From the NCBI GenBank assembly GCA_028868825.1, contig JAGWTU010000012.1:62001-126000 (forward strand): a stretch of 64,000 bases of DNA. Reading direction: 5' to 3'. Positions 37,959 to 46,940 of this stretch are shown one piece after another. Made by a program: the position numbers and the translations under genes. Below the pieces are notes generated by a model. The model had not been told where the DNA came from and searched no databases. It was given only the letters and a program-made list of their open reading frames with translations. Each line of letters starts with the position of its first letter. The stretch's first letter is position 1. The DNA is from Burkholderiales bacterium (GTDB lineage: Bacteria > Pseudomonadota > Gammaproteobacteria > Burkholderiales > Burkholderiaceae_C).

Positions 37959-39830
37959 ATGCACGCCGCTTCGACAATCGACGACATCCCGCCGCAGGGT
38001 GCCGTCGCGGCCTGGGCGGCCGGTGCGCAGCGGCAGTTCGGACGCCTGCTGGGCATACCGGTGGCGCTGCTGGTGGCGGCCGAGATCGCCGTGTTGCTGG
38101 CCGGCGTGGTGGGGCGCTATGTGTTCCATCACCCGCTGATCTGGTCCGACGAGGTCGCGTCGATCCTGTTTCTGTGGCTGGCGATGCTCGGCGCCGCGGT
38201 CGCGTTCCAGCGCGGCGAGCACATGCGCATGACGGCCATTGTTGGCAAGCTCGACCCGGCCCGGCGCGCCTTCTTCGACCTGCTGGCCACCGCGGCGGCG
38301 CTGGCATTCCTGGTGCTCATCCTGCCGCACGCCTGGGACTACGCCGTGGAACAGGCCATGATGCGAACCCCGGCGATGGACATCGCCGATTCATGGCGTG
38401 CGGCGGGTATGGCCGTGGGCTTTGGTGCGATGGCGCTGCTCGCGCTGCTGCGATTGGCCGCCGTGGGCCGGCCGCGCCAGGTGGCGGCGGCGCTCGGCCT
38501 GGTCGTCGGCATCATCGTGGTGATGGCGCTGCTGCGGCCGGTGTGGCAACAGCTCGGCAACGCCAATCTGATCGTCTTCTTCGTCATCGTCGTCGCCGGG
38601 GCGGTGTTCGCGGGCGTGCCGATCGCGTTCGCGTTCGGCCTGGCCACGCTGGGCTACGTGATGCTGACCACGCAGACGCCGACGATCGTCATCGTCGGCC
38701 GCATGGACGAAGGCGTCAGCCACCTGATCCTCTTGTCCGTGCCGTTGTTCGTCTTCCTCGGCCAGTTGATCGAGATGACGGGCATGGCCAAGGCGATGGT
38801 CGCCTTCCTCGCCAGCCTGCTCGGCCATGTCCGCGGTGGCCTGCATTACGTGCTCGTCGGCGCGATGTACCTGGTCTCCGGCATCTCCGGCTCGAAGGCC
38901 GCCGACATGGCAGCCGTGGCGCCGGTGCTGTTCCCGGAGATGAAGAAGCGCGGCGCGAAAGAGGGCGACATGATCGCGCTGCTGTCCGCAGCCGGTGCGC
39001 AGACCGAGACGATCCTGCCGTCCATCGTGCTGATCACGATCGGGTCCGTCACCGGGGTGTCGATCGCCGCGCTGTTCACCGGCGGCATGCTGCCGGGCGT
39101 GGTGCTCGCGGCATTCCTGGTGGCCGTCGTGTGGGCGCGCTATCGGCGCGAAGACTTGAGCGGCGTGCGGCGGGCCAACTGGCGCGAGATCGGTCGTGCC
39201 TTCGTCGTGGCGGTGCCGGCCATCGCGCTGCCTTTCATCATCCGCGCCGCGGTGGTCGAAGGCGTTGCGACCGCGACCGAGGTGTCGACCATCGGCATCG
39301 CCTACGGCGTGATCGCCGGCCTGCTGATCTATCGCCAGTTCGACTGGAAGCGGGTCTATCCGATGCTGGTCGACACCGCCAGTCTGTCGGGCTCGATCCT
39401 GCTGATCATCGGCGCGGCCACGGCGATGGCCTGGGGCCTGACGCAGTCGGGCTTCTCCAACACGCTCAGCGAGGCGATGCGCGCGCTGCCGGGTGGCGCG
39501 GCGGGCTTCATGGCCGTGTCGATTCTCGCGTTCATCGTGCTGGGCAGCGTGCTCGAGGGCATCCCGGCGATCGTGCTGTTCGGCCCGCTGCTGTTCCCCA
39601 TCGCCCGCTCCGTGGGCATCCACGAGGTGCACTACGCGATGGTGGTCATTCTCGCTATGGGCCTGGGCTTGTTCGCGCCGCCCTTCGGCGTGGGCTACTA
39701 CGCCGCCTGTGCGATCGGCCGCGTCAATCCGGACGAGGGCATCCGGCCGATCGGCGCCTACATGCTGGCCTTGTTCGTCGGCCTGGTGATCGTCGCCGCC
39801 GTGCCGTGGATCTCGATCGGCTTTCTCTGA
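37959..39830 (+). CDS. TRAP transporter fused permease (DctQ-DctM)
   Basis: A 623-residue inner-membrane protein joining both TRAP permease subunits. Residues about 1-165 form the four-helix small subunit (VGRYVFHHPLIWSDEVASILFLWLAMLG). The rest is the large DctM subunit, with SVPLFVFLGQLIEMTG, SGISGSKAADMAAVAPVL and a C-terminal FGVGYYAACAIGRV. It couples sodium entry to uptake of the substrate held by the DctP protein. The start follows the DctP stop after one base, so the genes are tightly coupled. Fused DctQM proteins are known and this is not an error of frame. Confidence 0.93.
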   Translation: MHAASTIDDIPPQGAVAAWAAGAQRQFGRLLGIPVALLVAAEIAVLLAGVVGRYVFHHPLIWSDEVASILFLWLAMLGAAVAFQRGEHMRMTAIVGKLDPARRAFFDLLATAAALAFLVLILPHAWDYAVEQAMMRTPAMDIADSWRAAGMAVGFGAMALLALLRLAAVGRPRQVAAALGLVVGIIVVMALLRPVWQQLGNANLIVFFVIVVAGAVFAGVPIAFAFGLATLGYVMLTTQTPTIVIVGRMDEGVSHLILLSVPLFVFLGQLIEMTGMAKAMVAFLASLLGHVRGGLHYVLVGAMYLVSGISGSKAADMAAVAPVLFPEMKKRGAKEGDMIALLSAAGAQTETILPSIVLITIGSVTGVSIAALFTGGMLPGVVLAAFLVAVVWARYRREDLSGVRRANWREIGRAFVVAVPAIALPFIIRAAVVEGVATATEVSTIGIAYGVIAGLLIYRQFDWKRVYPMLVDTASLSGSILLIIGAATAMAWGLTQSGFSNTLSEAMRALPGGAAGFMAVSILAFIVLGSVLEGIPAIVLFGPLLFPIARSVGIHEVHYAMVVILAMGLGLFAPPFGVGYYAACAIGRVNPDEGIRPIGAYMLALFVGLVIVAAVPWISIGFL

Positions 39831-39854
39831 ACCCCATCCTCTACTTCATCTGAA

Positions 39855-40625
39855 ATGAACCACCCATCTGAATCACGCGTCGCCATGATCACCGGCGGGG
39901 CCAAGGGCATCGGCGCCGAGGTCTGCGCCCGCCTGGCGGGCCTCGGCCACCACGTGCTCGTGGCCGACCTCGACCTCGACGCCGCCACGGCGACCGCGAA
40001 TGAACTGCGGGCAGCCGGCGGCCAGGCGAGCGCATTGGCGCTGAATGTCGGCGACGCCGCGTCGGTCGCCGCTGCGTTCGGGCGAGTCGAGCGCGAGCAG
40101 GGTCGCTGCGACATCCTCGTGAATTCCGCCGGCATTGCCAAAGTCTTCCCGTTCATCGATTTCCCGCTGGAGAACTTCCAGGCGACGATGAACGTCAACG
40201 TCACCGGCACGCTGCTGTGCGCTCAAGCCGCGGCGCGCTTGATGGTCAAGCGCGGCTGGGGTCGGATCGTGAACATCGCGTCCGTCGCCGGCATGCGCGC
40301 GGTGGGCAGCGGCCGCACCGCCTACGGCACGTCCAAGGGCGCCGTGATCGCCCTGACCCGGCAGATGGCGGTGGAACTGGCCGAACACGGCATCACCGCC
40401 AACGCGGTCGCGCCGGGGCCGGTCGACACGCCGATGACGCAGGTGCTGCACACCGCCCAGTTCCGCGCGGAATACTCGAAAGCGATTCCGATGAACCGCT
40501 ACGGCACCTGCGGCGAAATCGCCTCGGCCGTCGTCTATTTGGTGTCGGAGGATGCACGCTACGTGACCGGCATCTCCATGCCGGTCGACGGCGGATTCCT
40601 GGCCTCGGGTGCCAGGGGCCTGTGA
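39855..40625 (+). CDS. SDR family oxidoreductase
   Basis: A classical short-chain dehydrogenase of 256 residues. The cofactor motif is TGGAKGIGAEV, with Asp at the end of the second strand (LVADLDLD) favouring NAD. NSAG, a catalytic Ser in NIASVAG and the YGTSK motif (Tyr and Lys) complete the active site. It ends in the usual VDGGFLASG. As the last gene of the RLP operon it is the best candidate for oxidising the imported sugar acid to its 3-oxo form before phosphorylation. Annotation as a 3-oxoacyl-ACP reductase relative would be by general similarity only. Confidence 0.88.
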   Translation: MNHPSESRVAMITGGAKGIGAEVCARLAGLGHHVLVADLDLDAATATANELRAAGGQASALALNVGDAASVAAAFGRVEREQGRCDILVNSAGIAKVFPFIDFPLENFQATMNVNVTGTLLCAQAAARLMVKRGWGRIVNIASVAGMRAVGSGRTAYGTSKGAVIALTRQMAVELAEHGITANAVAPGPVDTPMTQVLHTAQFRAEYSKAIPMNRYGTCGEIASAVVYLVSEDARYVTGISMPVDGGFLASGARGL

Positions 40626-41192
40626 TCCTTGCGGCAGGTGTGATGGCGCGGCCTGCCTCCGATTTGACCGACGCGGGGTTTGGGAAGGGATCGGCTCCTT
40701 AGGAGCCTTACGCCGAACGACCTGAGACCAGACGCTGCGTTGAGGGGCCGACTCGAACAAGTTCCCGAGTGCAGGCCAACGCCCGCGAGCGACCGACGTC
40801 GCCGCCGCTGGATTCCTCGGCGACGTGAGTGAAGGTCAATCCCCTGAGTAGACCGGTCGCTCGTCGAAAAACCGGCCGCCGGCGGCTATGGGTCGATTGC
40901 GGGTCCAGCCCGCCGCACCTTGGCTGACCGCTTGCAGTCTCGAGTTGGCAATCGTGATCCAGCGGATCGCCCTCGACAACGAATTGATGATGTGCCTCGG
41001 TTGGTCGCCCATTGCTCGGTCCTCGCGGGGGCCGCCGAGGTGAAATTCGGGCCGGTGAAGGTATTGCAAGCCCTGCAGGAGGCCGGCTCGGTACAGGCGC
41101 CTGTGCTGCGCGGCTGGCAACGAAAGCCGGTTCGGCGCAAGCCTGGAGCGGGCGGCCGTTACAAGCGCGCACGGGCCCGGCCATGGCCGCGC
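40626..41192. other. Gene-poor gap of 567 bases
   Basis: I see no convincing gene here. Short frames on both strands have mixed, arginine-rich composition and no domain pattern. A 15-base palindrome GGCTCCT-T-AGGAGCC (40693-40707) lies 68 bases after the SDR stop and could end that transcript, though no U-tract follows. The rest may be decayed coding or mobile DNA marking the joint between the RLP operon and the peptide locus. Confidence 0.5.
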
Positions 41193-41930
41193 TCAGCCGG
41201 CGCGCCGCGAGCTCTTGCGGCTCGCGCGCGGGCGCGCCGGCGCAGCCGCCTCGGCCGCCGGCGCATGCCGGCTCGAAGCCTTGACGAACAGATCGGCGAT
41301 GCGCTCCTCATCCTCGCCTCGCGACGCACAACTGCAGACGAGCCGGCATGGCCCGTCGGAGACCTTGAGGTAGGCATGGCCCATCTCGCTGTCGAAATAG
41401 ATCGAATCGCCGGCGCGCAGGCGCATCGGCGCGTAGAGCTCGCTGTGGAAATCGAGTTCGCCCTCGATGACGAAGGTGAATTCCTCGCCGGGATGGCGGA
41501 TCAGGCCGCCGAATTCTTCGTTGAATTCCTCGAGCGTGCGCGCGCGGATTTCGACGAACATCGGCGTCATCTTCTTGCTCAGGATCTCGGTCGCGAGGTA
41601 GATCTGCCGATAGCTGCGCGTTTCCACGAGCTGGCCCTCGCCGGCGCGCTGCACGACGCGGCGCCCGGTGTTCAGGCTGGTACTGGGCGCCGCCTTCGGC
41701 TTGGGGTCGACCAGGGTGGCCATGTCGACGCCCAGGCCGCGGCTGATCAGCATCAGCTTGTCGTATGAAAGCGAGACGGTGCCGATCTCGAGCTTGGACA
41801 GCGTCGAAATCGCGAGCCCGGTGCGCTCCTTCATCTGCGCGAGCGTGAGTCCCTGGCTCAGGCGCAAGGCCCGGATCGTTTGCCCGGGCGATCGGGCTGC
41901 GCCGGCGACGTTCCGGCCATTGGCTTTCAT
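41193..41930 (-). CDS. XRE family regulator with cupin domain
   Basis: A 245-residue regulator. The N-terminal XRE helix-turn-helix reads IRALRLSQGLTLAQMKERTGLAISTLSKLEIG. A cupin sensor follows from about residue 115 to 215, including IRHPGEEFTFVIEGELDFH and LRAGDSIYFDSEMGHAYLKV. The C-terminus is an Ala/Arg/Ser-rich basic tail. Such XRE-cupin proteins usually repress adjacent catabolic genes until a metabolite binds the cupin. It lies 84 bases downstream of the peptide-degradation operon on the same strand, with a strong inverted repeat between. It is the only regulator in the locus. Confidence 0.9.
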   Translation of the reverse strand: MKANGRNVAGAARSPGQTIRALRLSQGLTLAQMKERTGLAISTLSKLEIGTVSLSYDKLMLISRGLGVDMATLVDPKPKAAPSTSLNTGRRVVQRAGEGQLVETRSYRQIYLATEILSKKMTPMFVEIRARTLEEFNEEFGGLIRHPGEEFTFVIEGELDFHSELYAPMRLRAGDSIYFDSEMGHAYLKVSDGPCRLVCSCASRGEDEERIADLFVKASSRHAPAAEAAAPARPRASRKSSRRAG

Positions 41931-41956
41931 CCGAGTGACTCTAGCAGATGCCGCAA

Positions 41957-41979
41957 CGGTTCTCCGTTTTGGAGAACCG
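41957..41979. promoter_or_regulatory. 9-bp inverted repeat upstream of the XRE-cupin gene
   Basis: Arms CGGTTCTCC (41957-41965) and GGAGAACCG (41971-41979) match perfectly around five bases. It lies 26 bases before the regulator's start and 35 after the stop of the upstream hydrolase. An autoregulatory operator is the likeliest reading. It could instead be the terminator of the operon, but the minus strand has no U-tract after it. Confidence 0.45.
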
Positions 41980-42014
41980 CTCGCTGGCCGCGCGCAGGGG
42001 CCGCCGTTGGGCAG

Positions 42015-43658
42015 TCAATTGACGTTGCGCTCGAAGCGGACGCGCCGCGAGCGACCGGAGTCGACGCGAAAGCCGCTGACCGCGCCGTCGCGGCGCTCGA
42101 CCGAGAGCGCGCCACGCAGCTGCGGGTGGAGTGGATCGGCGAGCGCGCAGACATCGGCCGACAGCGCCTGCAGCAGCATCTCGTGCGGCGCGTGGTGGCC
42201 GAAGATGCGCAGCTTCCACAGGCCGTCCTCGAGCACGACGACGGCGTCGGCGTCGAGGTCGGCGGCGCGGTAGCGACCCGCCAGCGGCGCCACGGCATCG
42301 GCCGGCGCGGGCTGCGGCAGCCGCTCGAGCTGCAGGCGGTGGCCCGACTCGGTGATCTCCAGCGTCGCCGGCGCCTCGGCGCCCCCGGCGATGTCGGCCG
42401 TGCGCAGCGTGTAGGGGCCCATCGCGATGTCCTCGAAACCCAGCCGCAGCGTCTCGCCCTCGTCGCGCAGCGGGATCGGCGCGTTGTTCATCAGGCACAG
42501 GCCCAGCTTGCCCTGCGCGTCGCCGAAACCGACGAGCAGGCCGGTGGCCGGCGCGTAGTAGCGCTGGTCGAGCATTGTCTTGAAGCGTTCGGTCGAGGCG
42601 CACTCGGGACGAGGCCGGGTCAGCGCGTCGCCGAGCATCGCGTCGACGATCTGGTTGGCGATCTCGACGGCGCTGACGGCCGCGCCGTTGGTCATGATGA
42701 TGATGTCCAGCGCATGGTCGGGCACGGTCAGCATCTGGCAGCTGCCGCCGATGACGCCGCCGGCGTGGTGGATCACGCGCACGCCGCGGTACTCGTGCAC
42801 CATCAGCCCCAGCGCGTAGGGCACGATGCTGCCGTTGTTCAGCCGCACCGGGGTCGTCATCTGGCGCCAGCTCGCGTCGGTGCCCACGGTATGCGGGCCG
42901 CGCAGATGCGCGAGCCAGCGCAGCATGTCATCGATGGTCGAGATCATCGCGCCCTCGCCGCGCACCTCCTCGGTCGGAAAGATGCCGCGGCGCCAGCTGC
43001 CGTCGGGCTGCGCGACATGCAGCGTCGCCATATTGCGGTGGATCTCGAAATCGCTCGGCACCGACAGCGTGTCGACCATGCCCAGCGGCTCGAAGATGCG
43101 CTCGACGAGGAAGCGCTCGAACGGCAGGCCGCTGGCGCGCTCGACGACGATCGACAGCAGGTGATAGCCGCCATTGTTGTAGAGCGTCTTCTCGCCGGGC
43201 GCGAAGTTCACGTCGCGCTGGCGCACCATGGTCTGCAGCGCCACGCCCTTGGGCTTGATCGCCATGCCGTCGCTGAGGAAGCCGACGTCGAGGTAGCAGC
43301 GCTGGCCGCCCGTGTGGTTCATCAGCTGGCGCAGCGTCGGCTCGCCGGCCAGCAGCGGCAGTTCGGGGACATAGCGGCGGATGCCGGCATCGACGTCGAC
43401 CCTGCCCTCCTCGGCCAGCAGCAGCACGGCCAGGCAGGTGAAATGCTTGCTCGTCGAGCCGATGCGCATGCGCGTCCAGGCCGTGTTGGCCACACCGAGC
43501 TCGACGCTGGCCAGGCCGTAGCCGCGCCGGTAGACCGGCCGGCCGTGCTGCGCGACGCCGACGACGAGGCCGGGGGCGTCGCTGCGGTTGACGGCGGCGA
43601 AGATCGCGTCGAGCGCGTCGACGCCGGTTGCAGCCTCGGTGCTGGGGGTCTCACTCAT
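42015..43658 (-). CDS. Serine hydrolase, D-aminopeptidase-like (S12)
   Basis: A cytoplasmic enzyme of 547 residues with no signal peptide. Residues about 10-335 form the class C beta-lactamase fold: nucleophile motif STSK (Ser68, Lys71), the YNN element, and HAG in HHAGGVIGG. Residues about 340-547 look like two beta-barrel domains, as in the D-aminopeptidase DAP of Ochrobactrum anthropi (about 520 residues), which removes N-terminal D-residues. AGGAGT precedes the ATG at 43658, which overlaps the POT gene stop as ATGA. In the microcystin pathway the MlrB enzyme is also of this superfamily. D-aminopeptidase activity is an inference. Confidence 0.82.
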   Translation of the reverse strand: MSETPSTEAATGVDALDAIFAAVNRSDAPGLVVGVAQHGRPVYRRGYGLASVELGVANTAWTRMRIGSTSKHFTCLAVLLLAEEGRVDVDAGIRRYVPELPLLAGEPTLRQLMNHTGGQRCYLDVGFLSDGMAIKPKGVALQTMVRQRDVNFAPGEKTLYNNGGYHLLSIVVERASGLPFERFLVERIFEPLGMVDTLSVPSDFEIHRNMATLHVAQPDGSWRRGIFPTEEVRGEGAMISTIDDMLRWLAHLRGPHTVGTDASWRQMTTPVRLNNGSIVPYALGLMVHEYRGVRVIHHAGGVIGGSCQMLTVPDHALDIIIMTNGAAVSAVEIANQIVDAMLGDALTRPRPECASTERFKTMLDQRYYAPATGLLVGFGDAQGKLGLCLMNNAPIPLRDEGETLRLGFEDIAMGPYTLRTADIAGGAEAPATLEITESGHRLQLERLPQPAPADAVAPLAGRYRAADLDADAVVVLEDGLWKLRIFGHHAPHEMLLQALSADVCALADPLHPQLRGALSVERRDGAVSGFRVDSGRSRRVRFERNVN

Positions 43659-44977
43659 GCGTGACTCCTGGAGCGTTGTTGTTGCGTAGCGGCCGCCACG
43701 TGGCGGCCCAGCGCCCACAGCAGCGCGCCGGCGAGCGCTGCCGCGGCGGCCGTGATGGCGAAGAAGGCATCGGGTGAGAAATGGGCCCAGGCCATACCGA
43801 GCACGCCCGACAGCAGGTTGCCGGCGAAGGCCGCGAGGAACCAGGCGGCAATCGTCGTGGCGCGAAAGCGCGCTGGCGCCAGGCTCGCGAACAGCCCGAG
43901 CCCGACCGGCAGGATGTAGAGCTCAGCGAGCGTGAAGACGGCAAAGAACGCGGTGACCCAGCCGACACCGGTGGGCGCGCCGCGCGCGAGATCGAGATGG
44001 ATCACGCCGGCCAGCGCCAGCCACGCCAGCGCCGAGACGAAGGCGCCGATGGCCATGCGGCCCAGCGGCTGTGCCGCGCCCGGGCGCGGCTCACGCCGCT
44101 GCCACCAGGCGACCAACGCCGGCGTGAGCGCGAACACGAACATCGGGTTGAGCGACTGCACCCACGTCGCCGGCATGAGCCAGCCGCCGAGATGCCGGTC
44201 GACGCTCGCGTCGACCCACACCGCCAGCGTGTTGCCGGTCTGCTCATAGGCCATGCGGTAGACGACGACGGCCAGCCCGATCAGCACGAGCAGGCCGACG
44301 CGGGTGGCGCCTTCGTCGGCTGGCTGCGGCGTCTCGCGCAAGGCCGTGCGCGGCGCGTCGCGCGGCAGCCAGCGTCCGCCGGCGAGGTAGATCGCCAGCC
44401 CCAGGCACATGCCCAGGCCCGCGGCGCCGAAGCCCCAGTGCCAGCCGTAGACCTCGCCCAGCGTGCCGCAGATCAGCGGCGCGATGAAGGCGCCGAGATT
44501 GACGCCGACGTAATAGACGTTGTACGCGCTGGAGCGGCGCGGGTCGTTCTCGGCATAGAGCGCAGCAACCTGGCTCGGAAGATTCGGCAGGAACAGCCCG
44601 TTGCCGATGGCAATGGCGATCATCGCGGGGAAGAACAGCGCCTCGCTCGTCATCATGAAATGCCCCAGCGCCATCACCAGCGCGCCGATGACGATGGCGC
44701 GGTGCCGCCCCAGCCAGCGATCGGAGACGATGCCGCCAGCGATCGGCGTCAGGTAGACGCCGGCCGCATAGGCGCCGTAGATCAGCGATGCCGAGGCCTG
44801 CGAGTAATGCAGCTCCTTGGTCATGTAATAGACCTGCAGCGCGCGCATGCCGAAGAAGGAGAACTTCTCCCACATCTCGGTCAGGAACAGCACCGCCAGG
44901 CCGGGCGGATGACCGCGGCGTGGCGTTGCGGGCAGCGCGTCGGACGCCGACATGGTCGCCTGGATCGGGGTCGACAT
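43655..44977 (-). CDS. POT/PTR family proton-coupled peptide transporter
   Basis: An inner-membrane importer of 440 residues with about 12-14 helices. The POT signature EMWEKFSFFGMRALQVYYMT in helix 1 holds the ExxER/K-type proton-coupling residues, and LPNLPSQVAALYAENDPRR follows the conserved central loop. Substrates are di- and tripeptides in this family. The stop overlaps the next gene's start; the ATG at 44977 lies 15 bases after the upstream hydrolase stop. Its place between four hydrolytic enzymes argues that it brings peptide fragments from the periplasm into the cytoplasm. Confidence 0.92.
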   Translation of the reverse strand: MSTPIQATMSASDALPATPRRGHPPGLAVLFLTEMWEKFSFFGMRALQVYYMTKELHYSQASASLIYGAYAAGVYLTPIAGGIVSDRWLGRHRAIVIGALVMALGHFMMTSEALFFPAMIAIAIGNGLFLPNLPSQVAALYAENDPRRSSAYNVYYVGVNLGAFIAPLICGTLGEVYGWHWGFGAAGLGMCLGLAIYLAGGRWLPRDAPRTALRETPQPADEGATRVGLLVLIGLAVVVYRMAYEQTGNTLAVWVDASVDRHLGGWLMPATWVQSLNPMFVFALTPALVAWWQRREPRPGAAQPLGRMAIGAFVSALAWLALAGVIHLDLARGAPTGVGWVTAFFAVFTLAELYILPVGLGLFASLAPARFRATTIAAWFLAAFAGNLLSGVLGMAWAHFSPDAFFAITAAAAALAGALLWALGRHVAAATQQQRSRSHA

Positions 44978-44991
44978 GCGCGCTGCCGGGC

Positions 44992-46932
44992 TCAGTAATG
45001 GCCGCTGAGGCTGAGCAGGTTGTAGCCGTAGGCCACGGCAAGCAGGTAGGCGAAGGCCAGGACGCGGATCGCCGTCCACGCCAGCGTGCTGCGACGCAGC
45101 CGCGCGCGCCATTGCACGACGAGCAGCCAGGCGTTGGCCAGCGCGCCGCCGGCGAAACCGACGATGGCCAGGCTCTGCGCCAGATGCAGCAGCGGGTCGA
45201 GGCCGGTGTACGAGGTGGAGATCACGGCGGCGAAGAACGCGACCCACGCAACGATGGCCACGACGAGCACGACGGCACCGGCATCGGCGAAGCGGCGCGC
45301 GCTGCGCAGCGTCGCGCTTTCGACGCGTGGCACCTGCAGGCGGCGGCGCACGAACGCGCCGATCGGCCACATCGCCGCGGCCAGCGCGACGACCGCGAAC
45401 GCCGCGGCGCAGGCTGCCTGCTGCAGACCGGCAGCGGCGAGACCGCCCGGCGACTGGTAGCTCCAGGCGAAGGCCAGCGAACTCGTCGCCCAGGCGACGA
45501 CCTTGCCGTCCTGCACCCGCGCCTGCAGTTGGTCGTGGCCATCGACCTCGTGCCACAGGAACGGTGCGGTCTCGACGAAGGTCTGCGGGTCGAGCAGCAC
45601 CTTCGCGGTGATCGTGCCGTCGGCATTCGCCGTCACCTTGGTCGGCGAGAGCAGGTCGACGAGCTTGAGGAAGGTCGAATCGGCGCGCCGCGTGTTGACC
45701 CAATGGCCGGCGATCAGCGCCGCATGGGCGCGCGCCGTCGCGGCGTCGATAGGCGTCGGCATCCCGGGGCGCGGGAAGTAGCGGTCGGCGAAGGCGTCGA
45801 AAAGCCGCACGCGCAGCATCTCGCCCATGCCTTCCTTGCCCGGCGCGTTGACCGAGAGAAAGACGCCGACATGGTCGTCGATGAACAGCGCGAGGTCGGA
45901 GTGGAAGTAGTTGAGGTCGCCGCCATGGGCGACGACGCGGTGACCGTTGATGTCCTGCTGGTAGAAGCCGAGTGCGATGCCGTTGAGGTCGGGGAACAGC
46001 CGCGTCGCCTTCGTGTGCATCAGCTGCGCCGTCGCCGGCTGCAGGATGCGCTGGTCGCCGTAGCGGCCATCCTGCAGGTGCGCGATCATGAACTGCGCCA
46101 TGTCGTCGGCGGTCGCGCTGAGGCTGCCGGCCGGCGGCATGCTGACGAGCTCGAAGCCATGCCCCGGCTGCCGCACCTCCATGTAGCCCTGCGCCATCAG
46201 CGGCGCGAGCGCCGTCGGCAGCGGCTGCCTGAACGTCGAATGCGCCATGCCCAGCGGCTTGAAGATATGGCGTTCGACATAGTCCTCGAAGGGCTCGCCC
46301 GAGACGCGCTGGACGATGTAGCCGGCGAGCGCGGTGGCGTAGTTCGAATAGCCCGCCGTCGTCCCCGGATCGGCGCGCAGCGGCGGCATGTCGTCGACGA
46401 GTACCTGGCGCAGCGGTGGCACCGGCTGGTCGAAGGCGACGAGGTCCTTGATGACCTCCTCGAAGCCGCTGGTCTGCGTCATGATGTGGCGCAGCGTCAG
46501 CGGATGGCCGTTGCGTACCGGGACCTTGAAATCGAGGTAGCGGTTGACGTCGACGTCGAGGTCGAGCTTGCCGAGTTCGACCTGCTGCATCACCGCCGTC
46601 CAGGTGAACAGCTTGGACGTCGATCCGGGGCGGAACATCGTGCGCTTCGGGTCGACCGGCACGTGCTTCTCGGCATCGGCCCAGCCATAGCCCTTTTCGA
46701 GCAGGACCTGGCCGTCCTTGACGATGGCGACGACGGCGCCGGGCGTGCGCGCAGTGACGAGGGCGGCAGGTATGAGGCCGTCGAGCCAGGCCTCGAGGTC
46801 CTCGGCCGTCAGCGCATGCGCCGTCGTCACGGTGCCGGCCGGCAGCGCGGCGGGCAGTGCGTCGGCGGCATGGGCGAGCAGGCTTGCCGAGGCGAGTGCG
46901 GTGCACAGGGCGAGGTGGCGCAGGAAGGTCAT
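44992..46932 (-). CDS. Exported serine hydrolase with C-terminal membrane domain (S12)
   Basis: A 646-residue protein. A signal peptide ends at AHA. The periplasmic domain has the beta-lactamase/S12 motifs STSK (Ser104, Lys107) and YSN in GYSNYATALAG, with HGG further on (VVAHGGDLNYF). After about residue 500 come four predicted membrane helices, which would anchor the enzyme facing the periplasm. It probably trims peptides or amide bonds before uptake by the adjacent POT transporter. The ATG at 46932 is used; a GTG at 46944 lies within the previous gene's end. Together with the D-aminopeptidase-like enzyme this gives two S12 hydrolases in one operon. Confidence 0.85.
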   Translation of the reverse strand: MTFLRHLALCTALASASLLAHAADALPAALPAGTVTTAHALTAEDLEAWLDGLIPAALVTARTPGAVVAIVKDGQVLLEKGYGWADAEKHVPVDPKRTMFRPGSTSKLFTWTAVMQQVELGKLDLDVDVNRYLDFKVPVRNGHPLTLRHIMTQTSGFEEVIKDLVAFDQPVPPLRQVLVDDMPPLRADPGTTAGYSNYATALAGYIVQRVSGEPFEDYVERHIFKPLGMAHSTFRQPLPTALAPLMAQGYMEVRQPGHGFELVSMPPAGSLSATADDMAQFMIAHLQDGRYGDQRILQPATAQLMHTKATRLFPDLNGIALGFYQQDINGHRVVAHGGDLNYFHSDLALFIDDHVGVFLSVNAPGKEGMGEMLRVRLFDAFADRYFPRPGMPTPIDAATARAHAALIAGHWVNTRRADSTFLKLVDLLSPTKVTANADGTITAKVLLDPQTFVETAPFLWHEVDGHDQLQARVQDGKVVAWATSSLAFAWSYQSPGGLAAAGLQQAACAAAFAVVALAAAMWPIGAFVRRRLQVPRVESATLRSARRFADAGAVVLVVAIVAWVAFFAAVISTSYTGLDPLLHLAQSLAIVGFAGGALANAWLLVVQWRARLRRSTLAWTAIRVLAFAYLLAVAYGYNLLSLSGHY

Positions 46933-46940
46933 GGCGGGGC

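Noticed and set aside
40708..41184. A 158-codon frame in the gap after the SDR gene
   Set aside because: Composition is mixed and Arg/Pro-rich, no ribosome site or domain is seen, and competing frames overlap it on both strands.
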